DNA of 64,000 nt from Neelides folsomi (Eukaryota; Arthropoda; Collembola; Neelipleona; Neelidae). The position numbers and the translations under genes are program-made. The stretch spans positions 62,001-126,000 of the forward strand of contig JAQGBZ010000117.1 in assembly GCA_034687125.1 (NCBI GenBank), read 5' to 3'. The notes under the pieces are model-generated. The model saw only the letters and a program-made list of their open reading frames with translations. It ran no database searches and was not told where the DNA came from. Of this stretch, positions 29,527-40,220 are shown one piece after another. Position 1 is the first letter of the stretch. Every line of letters begins with the position of its first letter.

Positions 29527-30829
29527 AAGAAACGGAAGATGCAACACAGGGACTGACTTCCCCTTTAATGACAAGTCCAACAAAGGAGATACAAACGTTT
29601 AGTTTAAACATTTTCACCACTTCAAACCACCCAACGTCTCTCTCCTCTTATACACCACCAAACATTTATTTTTGAATTTAATTTCAATTAACTTTCCTCT
29701 TCAAATATTCTACAGATACTTCAACCTTTGTTTAAGGGCAATTTACCATCAATCAATTCAACAAGCCCTCTGAAAAGATTTCTTAAAACACACATCATAA
29801 ATTGATGCTTCTTTATCATAGTTAAAGTACTTTTTAACTTCTTCAAGATTTAACTCCCTTTGATTAAAAACCACATTTGTTGACATTAATTTTTAGCATT
29901 TACAAAGTTTGTGTGTGTATATAAATGAAACAAGGATATTAGATTGATTTACAGCTGTAATGATTTTTTTACACATAATATACGAATGTTTAATTATCAT
30001 ACTTTTTATGAAGAAAAATGAGTTAATAGAATCTCCAAATAAAATGCAAATTGTAGGTAATTTTTAACTATTAGAATTTGATGAATGTATTTTAATAAAT
30101 GCGTCTGCCTGCCCTTTTACTTTTACTATAAGTGTAAGAATTTTTTGAAGTGTGCTGTCGTGCTGTGGTTAAGCTAGTGTTTGTGAACACAAAATTGCAC
30201 AAAAGAGGCTTTACAACTTAATTTTAATTTTTAGCAATAAACTTTTTAAATTCCTTTATAAATTTTTTCCTTTCAATCGAAAACCTTAAAAATGCGTTTA
30301 AATAAATATATTACAATTATTTTTAATCCCCGTTTGTTGATAAAATGAAAATATAAATAAATGTGTATTTACGCTCTACCGGATACTTTATCGAATACCG
30401 AATAATTTTGTAATTTTATATTTGTCGCTTAAATTGGCCCTGTAATTCAAAGGAAATGTACCCATGAAACATTTTTGTGCAATGTTTAAGCAGTTTCCGT
30501 TAAAACTATAAAACAAGTTTTAGGATTTTAAGTGCGAGATTTTTGTTTTTTCATGTTTTCTAATAAAAAATGATTATTCAAGTGGATTTTGTGAGAACAA
30601 AGAAGACACTTCAACGTGAAGAAACAAGAGAAAACCCAGTATTATAGGGAAATGATAAAATAATAAAGAAAATGTATGTTTGATTCAAATACCTCTTCAT
30701 TTATTCCAATTGAAAAACATTTCCATTATTTGACAGAATTCTGTATTTTTGTGGAAGTTAAAAGGATCGAGATAAACGTAAGTTCTATATTTATGGAATT
30801 GGCATTATTTAAAAAAAAATTCGAACGCT
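29527..30829. other. intergenic, between fibrinogen-domain gene and eIF3f
   Basis: This AT-rich spacer lies between two converging genes. It holds the 3' untranslated DNA of both; an AATAAA-type motif sits near 30,037. No open frame of note and no recognisable repeat were seen. Confidence 0.5.
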
Positions 30830-32278
30830 TCACTGATTTGGATTGATGTTTGCTGAGGTCATCAAGAGTTTTTCATTCAATTGGGCTTGGACTCTCGTCA
30901 ACTGCCCAAGGTACATGGACATCAGCAGATCCTATAAAACAAAAATATTCAAAATAATTAATAAAATATCAAACAATTTTTAATTAATTAAGCATTTTAC
31001 TATAATTATGGTTATAATAATGTAATTTAAAATACCTTAATATTAGAATTCATCATAGAGTCCAAGTCGTCTCTCGACATTTTTGGGACAACTTGAACAA
31101 GCTTTAGAAGATTTCTGCCGACTGAGTTGTCAGCAGGAATTTTCTCGGCGATAACATTTTCAACGTAGTTGAGAATGGTTGTAAGCATTTCTTCGAGGTC
31201 CTTCGTGCTCTCCCCAACTTGGGCTAATTCTCCCATGGGTTCAACTTTTGCTCCAGATGTTCTGGTTTTATCAAGAACTTTCACTGAAAATAATTAGCTT
31301 CAATTAATAAACAAAAACTTTATTATTTTAGAATTTATCGATTACTAGTTTTTTTGAATCTTACAAGCAACAGCTTCTGGTGGATATTGAATAATTTCTA
31401 CAGGTAAAGGGCTGAACATTGCACCTTGTGAACCTTCTGGAACTCCAATGTCAACCCTATGAATTAAATAATATATTCGAATTACATAAATGATACAAGA
31501 AAGAACATTACACAACCCTCTGCATTATTCTTGAGATGAATGAAAGTTTATTATATAACACGCCAGATAACTTTTTATTTAATTAAATTTAAATAGCTTA
31601 TTTGAAATATTAATTGATAATTTGGATTCTTCTCCATGTTTGTTGAGTATAATTACAATGACCAAATAAAAAGACAAGTTGCTTATTAGTAAATTGGTTT
31701 AGAAATTTTGACTTACTGGACAAATCCTTTTATGTTGAGCTTCCCATTATGAAGTGTGGTGTCGACGAGAAGATGAACAGGATTTTGACATTGCCGTGAA
31801 TAGTAGTCATTGATCGGAACAGCAATACTCGTCACTTCATGTCCAGTGGTCCACCAACCTACAATAACCTCTGTAGGGTGAACTTGCTTGTTTAACTTGT
31901 ACATCATGTCTGCAAGGTGCATTTCAATTGATACCTGAAATTTTATATAAAATATAAATAAAAAAGGAATCACTCATGTCCAATGGTAAATGATGTTATA
32001 AAATAGTTACCGTCCCATCAACGTCACTGATCGAATGAGGCACGACGAAGCAGTTTGTAATTTCAACTGAGTTCTTATCCACCGTACCTAAATTAAAATT
32101 AAAATGGAGTTAATAATGTCCAAAAATATAATTTATATATTGGCAATTTAAAATTAGTGCAATTTGTACCAAGTAGTGTTCCAAGAACGGACGTCCTGTC
32201 AAAGTTCCGCCTCTCATAGGCATTTACAATTTGGAAAAGAACGGTCGGATGGATCTTCATGTTCACGTTTAGCGACAT
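30830..32278 (-). CDS. eIF3f: eukaryotic translation initiation factor 3 subunit F (MPN domain)
   Basis: eIF3f is a subunit of the cytosolic eIF3 complex, which loads the 40S ribosome and mRNA for initiation. Six exons on the minus strand (32170-32278, 32011-32087, 31717-31934, 31365-31456, 31036-31283, 30830-30931) join in consistent phases to 281 residues, ending in TGA. The protein starts MSLNVNMKIHPTVLFQ. It shows the family signatures NAYERRN, VLGTLLGTVDK, VEITNCFVVPH, the MPN core GWWTTGH at 88-94 and NPVHLLVDTTL. The C-terminal eIF3f segment carries ADNSVGRNLLKLVQ and NSNIKDLLMSMYLGQL. The JAMM zinc ligands are replaced (TGH rather than HTH), as in other eIF3f proteins, so it is a structural MPN subunit. 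It is shorter than the human protein because the long Pro/Ala-rich N-terminal extension is absent. It diverges from Pcc1 across a 297-bp spacer. Confidence 0.96.
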
Positions 32279-32575
32279 TCTTAATTGGAAATCTTAATTG
32301 TTGATGGAAATTAGATTTAATTAAGGTGGCGAAAACTGATGAACAGCCGGCGAGTGAGCGGCACTAGAGGGAAAGTTGTAAGCCTAGGTGGCGTCAAAGA
32401 CACGACCAATGGGCAATCTGAAAATCATGCTTCATTTTCATTCTGCATTGCATTGCACATTGTGACTTTCAAAACAAGAGAGCAAAATTAAAGACTTTAA
32501 TAAATTGTTCACACCACAGTTAAATATTTATTTTTCAACATACATTAAATAAATTTTTGTATATTGTGGCTTGAT
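32279..32575. promoter_or_regulatory. probable bidirectional promoter, eIF3f / Pcc1
   Basis: The 297-bp interval separates the start codons of two divergently read housekeeping genes and must hold both 5' untranslated regions. Its eIF3f-proximal half is GC-richer (around 32,330-32,420) than the AT-rich half next to Pcc1. No clear TATA box or known factor site is visible. The shared-promoter role is inferred from spacing and orientation only. Confidence 0.45.
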
Positions 32576-32992
32576 ATGTCGGAGTCGGACCACTCGGAGC
32601 CAGGTTTGGAACAAACAAAGCTCACACTTGTCGTCCCATTTGAAACAGAGGAATTAGCCGAAATTGCTTACCACACATTTCGGGTCGACCGAGAGCCAAA
32701 GAGGAATCAAGTGAAGAGATTTGTTTTCCTTCAAAACAACAATTTAGTTCTGTAATTAAACTTTTTGGACAATTTTATAATTTAATTATTATATTTATAA
32801 GCAAATTTTATAATATTATGTACATTATTAATTCAATCATCCTCTTATGACTCTTATCAATAATAATTATTCAATTTTGCTATTTGCAGAGAATTGCACG
32901 GGACTGAAAATAAGCAGATTAGAAATTCTGTGAATACATTCTTCGAACACTTGTCCCTTGTTCAGAAAACGATTAAGGAGTTTTCTTTATAA
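32576..32992 (+). CDS. LAGE3: KEOPS/EKC complex subunit Pcc1 (LAGE3 family)
   Basis: Pcc1 is the small dimerising subunit of the KEOPS complex, which makes the t6A modification of ANN-decoding tRNAs. Two exons (32576-32751, 32890-32992) join in phase 2 to a 92-residue protein, a normal length for the family. Exon 1 gives TLVVPFETEELAEIAYHTF then DREP at 38-41, the conserved 'VPF...AEIA...D.EP' pattern of Pcc1/LAGE3. Exon 2 continues LELHGTENKQIRNSVNTFF and EHLSLV, matching the conserved C-terminal helix. The ATG at 32576 is the only in-frame ATG before the motif. Its TAA lies only six bases before the ATG of PIG-P and in the same frame, which suggests a shared transcript. Confidence 0.9.
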
Positions 32993-32998
32993 ATAACA

Positions 32999-33397
32999 AT
33001 GGAAGAAGTCCATTTCCCTGGTCCTCAAGAAGCTCGTGGAGTGTACGGTTTCGCAATTTGGATCTTCTTCAACTTCTGTATTTTCGCGTATTTCGCCTGG
33101 ATTTTTATGCCAGAGAATTGGACGTCAAATTGGATTTACGAACCTCCACAAAAATACTGGGGATTTGCCGTTCCAATATTTTTTTGCACTGCGTTGTTTT
33201 TCTTTGCCTTTTTCATTTACCCTGCACTCCACAGTCGACATGACGGTGATCTCGATGAATCTTCTGCCTTTACGGATGAATTTGCTATCGAACCAGCCCA
33301 TTTATATGAAACGCCTTCTAATGAAGGACCAATTCCTCCTGTGTCTGATCTTCCACTTGATTTTGTATCGAAAACTTTATATTCTAAACGAAATTAA
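32999..33397 (+). CDS. PIGP: PIG-P, GPI-GlcNAc transferase subunit P
   Basis: PIG-P is a small ER-membrane subunit of the complex that transfers GlcNAc to phosphatidylinositol, the first step of GPI-anchor synthesis. One uninterrupted 132-residue frame has the family layout. Residues 11-16 (EARGVY) lead into transmembrane segment 1 (about 15-37), then the MPENW loop, PQKYW at 50-54, and transmembrane segment 2 (about 54-77). An acidic cytosolic tail ends with PIPPVSDLPLDFVSK, typical of PIG-P proteins, which end in a 'DI...VN..F'-like segment. The ATG has an A at -3 and a G at +4. There is no room for a promoter or 3' splice site between the Pcc1 stop and this start. It faces NDUFA11 tail to tail across 171 bp. 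Confidence 0.94.
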   Translation: MEEVHFPGPQEARGVYGFAIWIFFNFCIFAYFAWIFMPENWTSNWIYEPPQKYWGFAVPIFFCTALFFFAFFIYPALHSRHDGDLDESSAFTDEFAIEPAHLYETPSNEGPIPPVSDLPLDFVSKTLYSKRN

Positions 33398-33568
33398 TTA
33401 AACTGTTTTTTAGACTCGCTGTCTTAATTTTATTCAATTCCATATAATATCGGTTTTATCATTCATAAGTTCATAACATTGCAAATTTACACTATAAATT
33501 ATAATTTACACATAATACATCAATATTAATATTTAAAATCCACTACGGGGGCGTTTCATGATTCATGA

Positions 33569-34388
33569 TTAGTTCGACGAGCAACTCGAGTTCGAGTCGT
33601 TGGGCAATTCTCGAACCCACGTTCTTGGATATCCGGTTTTTGATCTCTCTGATGAGAAATCGGTCCATTTCGAGAAAGCATGTCCTTGGATATTTCTACT
33701 CAATACAGGGTCATCGAAATCGTACCACTTGAATCCAGTTTTCGCGTACTCTTTGTGGACATAACCAAGCAGCCCCATAAAAAATCCAATTGGTAGCCCA
33801 ACCATTATATTTCGATCTGGAATTCAAATTCATCATCGTTCATCAAAATTTTGTATTTAGATATATTCGATAAAAATTAATAGCTGACGTTTAAGTCCAT
33901 AAATTGCTCCAAATGCGAATCCTCCGATCATATGATTTAAACTGTCGTTGGGTTTATTTCTCAATGAAGAAACAGCGCCAGTCGTAACGACATATGCAAT
34001 TCCGGCTCCAATTGCTGATGGCATCCAAAAGATAACTCTCGAAAGAGAATGAGCCAGAGTCTTGAAAAATAAATAAATATTTTGAAAATTATAATCTTCA
34101 TATTTTTTTTATAAACAAAATCTTAAATTAGGTTAACTAAACTGAATTTCATATTTATTATAAATTGTATTAAGTTATTACCTCGCATCTTGCTATTCCG
34201 ATAATGTCGGCCATGGTCATAAAAGCTGAAACTGTGGCCGTTTTTTTCGTGACGATGAGAGATTTGCTAAAGACATCTTCGTTATCCTTTGCATCAAAGA
34301 GATGACGGAATTTTAGAGCTTTGGGCTTTTCGCTATCGTAAGGATGATATTGGGGAAATAAAACATATTTTAGATCGGCGATCCCCAT
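33569..34388 (-). CDS. NDUFA11: NADH dehydrogenase (ubiquinone) 1 alpha subcomplex subunit 11 (B14.7)
   Basis: NDUFA11 is an accessory subunit of mitochondrial complex I, a Tim17/22-fold membrane protein that helps assembly and supercomplex stability. Three exons (34182-34388, 33889-34060, 33569-33816) join in phases 0 and 1 to 208 residues. The conserved core spans exons 2 and 3: SAIGAGIAYVVTTGAVSSLR, then NKPNDSLNHMIGG at 104-116, then HRNIMVGLPIGFFMGLLGY. The human equivalent reads REKPDDPLNYFLGG. The protein is longer than the human one (about 141 residues), with an N-terminal hydrophilic part (FPQYHPYDSEKP) and a C-terminal tail (about 60 residues, Ser-rich end). The second intron uses a weak GTCAGC donor, accepted because phase and homology agree. 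Confidence 0.9.
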
Positions 34389-34890
34389 TTTACTCCGATT
34401 AAATGTTTAATTACTCTATTCAATTTAATTATGGAAAGGGGAAAGTCTTCTCATTAAAAATAACGTTTTTCCAGTTTTTCCTTTCCCTTTTTTTCCTTTT
34501 GAGAAATTTTCTTTGAACTCTTTTGAAAACTAACCGCGAAAATTCCTTCATCTAGTCCCAAGAACTTATAATGGGTATAACGAGAAATTGGATTTGAGAT
34601 GGAATTCAAATAAAAGCAACTTGACACAACGTTAAATAAAGAGAACTTTGGAAAATAAATTTAAACAAACGTATACTGCCTTTTAACATGTCAACCGTCA
34701 ACAGCGTCCACATGATGTGGAGCGTTTTGTGACTTTGTGAGGGCATTCTTGGTATACAAAAGCCAAACAGATTTAGACAGAATTTAATTATTAATTAATC
34801 AAGTTAAAATATGTATCTAACTTATTAGCTCTTTCCAATGTTTACATCCAATTTAAATCGTAAATATTTTACTCTCATTTTTATTATTAA

Positions 34891-35693
34891 CTAAATGCAT
34901 ATTTCATAAAGGTAGATTCTTGAGTATCTTGGATCTTCATAGTCAAACAGTGGTTCAAATTCTCCAGGGCCATCTCCATGATCATGAGAATTTATATGAT
35001 GCTGCGGATCATTGTTGACAAAAAACGGATCTCCATAATACCAGTTCTTCATTGCAATCCAAAAATGGGTGATCCAAACTAAGAATCGGCCAGTTAAGAC
35101 AGCCATGAAGAGGAAGATTCGAAGAGCACTTAAAGCAGAAGCCATTGCAAAATATTCAAAAAGCAGAAAACAGGAGAAATGAAAAAATCCCTTTTCGGAT
35201 TTATCTCTTGCAGGTCCAATGGCCATCCCAAGGACTTTTACTATCATAAAAGTGAGGATCCAAAAGCCGAATCTTGCCTAAGATTACAATCATTGTTTAC
35301 TTAAAATTAACTATGTACAGACGAGATAACATAGTATTTATTATATTCCATTCACGAAATTATTGCCTGAGTTTGAACCAATAATTATTTCTTGGTTTCG
35401 GTGGAAATAATTAAGCGGTTGGTTAAAACTCACAGGCAATAATTTCGTGAATGGAATATACTAACAATTGGGTTTTATTAAATTATTAAATATTTTAAAT
35501 AACTTACAGTTTCAGCAAAGCAATCTAAATCTCCGTTCTCTTCAGCAAATGCGCAATCAAAAGCTGCTAAGCAGATGGAAACCATAATGATCCCGTAGAA
35601 AATGTAAATATCGTAGAACCCAGCAGCCTCCATTGACAAAATTAACAAACTTCCAACTAAAGAGAATGCCACAAGTATAAAAACATCTACAAT
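34891..35693 (-). CDS. unidentified multi-pass membrane protein (5' incomplete)
   Basis: I do not recognise this family. Two minus-strand exons (35508-35693, 34891-35277) are clean: TTTTTAG acceptor, GTAAGT donor, TTAG acceptor, phase 0 junctions and a TGA stop. They give 190 residues with four likely membrane helices: VDVFILVAFSLVGSLLIL, YIFYGIIMVSICLAAF, FGFWILTFMIVKVLGMAIG, and a long hydrophobic run around ALSALRIFLFMAVLTGRFL. Between helices lies an acidic loop with paired cysteines (DCAFAEENGDLDCFAET). The C-terminal tail is hydrophilic and His/Asp-rich (NNDPQHHINSHDHGDG) and ends DYEDPRYSRIYLYEICI. The start exon is missing; no partner was identified up to 36.9 kb. The intron between the two exons contains a foldback element. 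The gene could be co-oriented and co-expressed with NDUFA11, whose start codon lies 500 bp further along, but nothing proves it. Confidence 0.75.
35342..35460. mobile_element. 119-bp foldback / MITE-like element in an intron
   Basis: The two ends are perfect 28-base inverted repeats (35342-35369 and 35433-35460), beginning TATATTCCATTCACG. Pairing continues inwards with small gaps: GTTTGAACCAA faces TTGGTTAAAACT, and TAATTATTT faces AAATAATTA. The whole unit could fold into one long hairpin. If the ends are taken as TATTCC...GGAATA, each side is flanked by TA, as expected for a Tc1/mariner-type target duplication. There is no coding capacity. The arms are barely diverged, which suggests a recent insertion or strong conservation. 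Confidence 0.7.
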
Positions 35694-38600
35694 CTAAAAA
35701 GCAATCGGGAAATTATCAAATTGTTCATGTTTCATGTTTTAAAATATCATATTTAATACATATATGAGTAAGGAGTTTTTAATAGATTTATTGTTCGCTC
35801 ACAAAAAGTTTGGTGAGCATCTTTAGATCGATAGAATTCAATTCTCATTGATGTTAGTCAAACAAAGTCAAGCTTTGAATGCATTTTTATTAAAATAAAA
35901 AGAATCATCTGATCTTATTAATAATGAAGCCTTTTTATTGAAGAAAACCTATAGTGATGATAGATAAATCGGATCGGAGCATTAAAAGAGAGAAGTGAAG
36001 GCATTTTAACTTTCGACATGAGTGATCGATTCAATTATTTTTCAATAAGATCAAAAGGAAAAGTTGAAAAGAGTTGGCGAAAGTTAAGAATTTGAGAAGC
36101 TAAGCTCCGAACTTCTAGTCCTTAATTCAATGAAAAAAACCTATAATTTTAAGAGCATCAATCATTATGATATCCTAATGAAGACCTATGTATATGCTTA
36201 ATGCTTATAGACATTATGTTGAAAAAATTTTTTATCACAGTGCAACTTGTTATAATTTAATACATATTTTTGCGTGCTTTAATATTCAGAATTCTCTCTG
36301 TCCAAAGAAAGTAATTTCTCTTCATGCAGTTTCAATTCTTCGTCCATGAAATTCTCAATGTATGTAAAGTATATCTAAACCATCTAAACTATATTTTTAT
36401 CTAATACGGAGCCATTAACTTAAAGATTCTTTACAATATTGCATTTCGTTGAAAGGAAGTGAATTTGCCGGTTGTGTTCGCTTTGAAGAATCGTCAGAAG
36501 CTGCAATTTCAGACTTTATGTGTTTGAGGAAAAAGGAATTGAGCCATAAATTCCCGTGAATTTACTCGACGGCCTACTGAGCTCTTTGAGTTACTTCTTG
36601 AGTCAAAGACGTCTGGAGCTAAGAGAGGAAAATGAATTCCAGTGGCCAACCGTGACTTGGATTGAAGTTATATGCAAACCCTCATCCTCTTCCCAGCTTT
36701 CTCTCTCCCATATCCAAATCCCATCAAGTTTGTGGTTACTTTGCTGGGATTTCGGTACAATTCTTCTCCTATCTATCTTATCCACTGAATAATGAAAACA
36801 AGTGGCACATGGCAAACTATTAACTATTATACAATGCATTCATAAATTTAAGGATCAAATTGGTGATAAATGCAGAAGTAACCTTAATATCTCTGTTGTG
36901 ACACGTTATTATCTATGTGTCAATTTTAATGCAAATAACCTGCCAATCTTATTTTTGCTTACCATATACTTATCAATTCCATAATTCCTATGTGAATGAA
37001 CTATTTAATTATAAATCGATTTTAAGGTAAAAAGCACAAGTTATAAAACATTTTATATTTTAGTTCATTTCAAGTAAATGATGCTTTAATTAACGTTAAT
37101 TATGTTAGACTGAGGGTGATTTATTTAATTAAATTTTAACTATATGCAGATGCACAATTTTATTACATATGGTTCGTATAAAAGTCAGGATGTAAGTAGT
37201 TGATAATAATATCAGAGTAGAATGTAATGTATTTATCAACATGAATCTTTCATCTTTCGTGTCTTGACTTCTAATCAGAGTAATCACATAAGAGTTGACA
37301 TTTTAAAAGACGCAAGAAAATGACATGTGCATGGAATATGAGTTTGTGGGTTATATATTTAAACATTTTAGTAAACTCCTCCCTTCGGCCCTCAACATTT
37401 AAAGGCCAGTGAATGAATAATTTAAACTTTTCATTTCATAGAATGTCCTCGCGTGTTGTGTTCATACAGGAGCAAGGAGCAATATAAATATTTAGCTCAT
37501 GTTCTGATATTCCAGACTTTACAATAAACGTTGGACCTAAAAGTAGCTAAAAGATAAATAATAACAATAACTATAAAATTAAATTGAAAAATAGTATACC
37601 TGAATAATATTCATACATCTCTGTATCTCTACTATGTATACACGCTTATCTTACTATTGAGTACATTGGTATAACATATTTTAAACAAAAAAAATTTAAT
37701 ATTTATTAATTTCTTTATCGCACTAACATTGTAAGTATTTATCTTATAATCAAGACTTGGGTAACAGGTGTAGGGTCACGGCCTACTAAATGTTTGTTTG
37801 TTTACTTCATTTTACTCGGCCCATTTAATTTCTAACTTGCTAATAGTGTCCTTATTCGCATATAAATTCTGAGAGGTGGCGCTGCTTAATAACCCCCTTT
37901 TTATAACAAAACTTTCACTTTGATATAAAAATTCTTGAGGAGAAAGTTCAGAATTTCAGCTCGCGATATTTAGAAGGTTATGTAATATAAAGTTTCTAAT
38001 CACCCCAATAGGAAATTATATGAGAGGGGGTTATTATGCAGCGCCCCCAACGGGATGCGTCAGCGAATAAAAATCTGCTCATTCCCATAAGAAATTTCGA
38101 AATTGACTTGGCAGAGTAAGAGTCAGATTATTTCTATCAGGAGTCGGCGATGGTAGGGTATACTTAAAATACTCGTACTTATTATAGAAATAATGTACAA
38201 AGCAATGGGTATAAAACGAAATGCTTATCGAATTATTTAAGACTTTAAAACACACTGATTATACAGTGTTAAAGATTAAAGCTCATTGATACCTTCGTTC
38301 ATCTTGATCTGATTTAAGATCATTTTTAGATATTTTACTTATAAATATTGTGTAATTGGGATAATTGCATATATACTCATATTATTATCTTTTGATATCC
38401 TGTATGTACTAAAGGGAAACGTCAAAAAACATTGGAATGGGAAGTATGTAATAAATGAAAGAAGTGGAGGCGCAATAAAACATTGATATTTTTTTCGACA
38501 AACAATTTTCAAACCGCATTTCGCCACCTTCTCTTTTTTATTTTTGGTAAAGTTACAAATATTTAATACGTGCATTAGTGCATATCAATAAAATCTAACG

Positions 38601-39640
38601 GCGAAATTGACGATCTATTATTTCGTGATGATTTTAAACGATTCAACGACCTCAACATCAACATGCCATCGTGGATGCTCGACTTTGCTATATATTTTAT
38701 CAATGAAGATACGAGTATAATAGCCATGAGTAGATATTCAAGTTTTAACATATGAAATATGTATCATTATCATTACTATCCTACATGTTATCGAATAAAA
38801 TAAATACTGGAATTTGTTCTATTCGTGTATCATTATTCAAAACAAATTGTACAAATACGAGTCATAAAATAAAGGCTGTTTAGATCCAGACATATTATAA
38901 ATACATTCAAGAATTGAACACATTACAAAGTTACGTACCTATTACAAATTATCTGGTCTTATATATCTCTTTCCTCCTGACCCAAATAGGATAATGTATG
39001 AACAAAATATTTTTATATTCTTTGAGCAATATAAATCAATTCCAACGTTTTCTTGAAGTTCCCTCAAGTGTGTATCACGGAGTCTCTCCACAGTGTAGAT
39101 AAATGTCTCCTATAATTATAACGAGTGAATACACTATGATAAAAAGGAAAATTGCGAAACCATGAATTACCCTTTAAGCCATAAAGTGCTCTCCGAAGAG
39201 AAATGCAATTTTCTCATATTTCCTCGTCTAGACATTTATTATGAGAAGGGTTCGGAGGTTGTGGTGGAGAAGTTGTGGAATCCCTTTGAGGGCGAAGGAG
39301 AAAGGAGGCGAAAGTCGTTTGAATTCTTTAGGAACCTCTCAAGGGTTTCATTTGAGGGCACGAAGGAAGAGGAAGCCAAGTGAAGACCTTCATTCATTTA
39401 CATGGGACGAAGGCCGTTGGAATCTTTTATGCAACATGGAGGATTTGAAGAATTAACTTTCTACTCAACGACCCAAAACTCCTTCACACACGCAATGCAG
39501 TAAATGTAGTCGTCGGGAAATAGAGGCGAAAAAATCGGCAAAGAAAAGTTTGAACCTTCTGAGAGTGTCTTTTCGTTAATTGTATTATTCAGCTGTGAGA
39601 GTCTTCACATTCTCCTCCTGTCACCCAAGTAAGACCATTA
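35694..39640. other. intergenic stretch without a recognised gene
   Basis: The DNA is AT-rich apart from a modestly GC-richer patch at about 36,540-36,780. That patch carries overlapping open frames on both strands without a family signature. A minus-strand mini-frame near 36,345 reads MDEELKLHEEKLLSLDRENS, but it lacks a usable donor before its stop. The missing first exon of the membrane-protein gene ending at 34,891 could lie here. One inverted-repeat element (37,852-38,070) is the only structured feature seen. Confidence 0.45.
37852..38070. mobile_element. 219-bp inverted-repeat (MITE-like) element
   Basis: The arms pair at two levels. The outer 8-mer TTATTCGC (37852-37859) faces GCGAATAA (38063-38070). 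After about 17 unpaired bases an inner arm GGCGCTGCTTAATAACCCCC (from 37878) faces its near-perfect complement at about 38025-38046, with one mismatch over 20. The interior is non-coding. This is a non-autonomous foldback design. The family is not recognised and no target duplication was resolved. Confidence 0.55.
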
Positions 39641-39919
39641 CAAACTTTTATTCCACTTTTCCCCTCCATCGGACTTCAATTCCCAGATTCTTCCCATTGT
39701 GAGAAACCCGATCTCTATGGATCGATCCCGAGTCACTTTTACACCGAGAGATCCCTCCGGCTTCTACGTTGACAAAATATCGATCCCGGGTCCTTATAAT
39801 TCGGAGAAGGGGAAGACAGAAACTCCACTCCCACCGCGAACTCCCGACTGAACGCTACAAAACCTTACGTCTCCCTTCAAATCCACACACGATGAAAGGA
39901 TAAATTCTCTATTCTAAAC
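39641..39919 (+). promoter_or_regulatory. probable promoter and 5' non-coding exon of the GT92 gene
   Basis: A GC-richer block ends in a strong donor (AAAC|GTAAGT at 39,919/39,920). Downstream on the same strand the GT92 coding exon opens at a TTTTTTCAG acceptor four bases before its ATG, so a 5' untranslated exon must lie upstream. This block is the best candidate by composition and donor quality. Exact transcription start and promoter elements cannot be read. Confidence 0.4.
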
Positions 39920-40220
39920 GTAAGTTTGTTCATTTACATATTTTAAACCATAATTTTAATCCTTTTAGCATTCATAATTTAATTACCTTTTCACTATTTT
40001 ATGAAAGTTAAATCAGAATAATTTATGAGCTGTTTTACATATAAAGGTAAACAATAGATGTTCATTGCGATTATCTTATGGTATTTGTAGTATTTCAAAG
40101 ATTTAACAAATTCTAGCATATATTGAATATGCCAACTAAAGAAGGTATACAATACATAAAATAAAGAATTTGACAGTTATGTATGTAAGGTACTAAAATT
40201 GATTGTTTAATTTACAAGTT

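Noticed and set aside
36556-36839. Opposed open frames in a GC-richer patch
   Set aside because: Neither strand gives a recognisable protein or fits as the missing first exon of the neighbouring membrane-protein gene.
39162-39456. Overlapping charged frames rich in Glu, Arg and Lys
   Set aside because: They arise from purine-rich sequence, with no splice sites or domain support.
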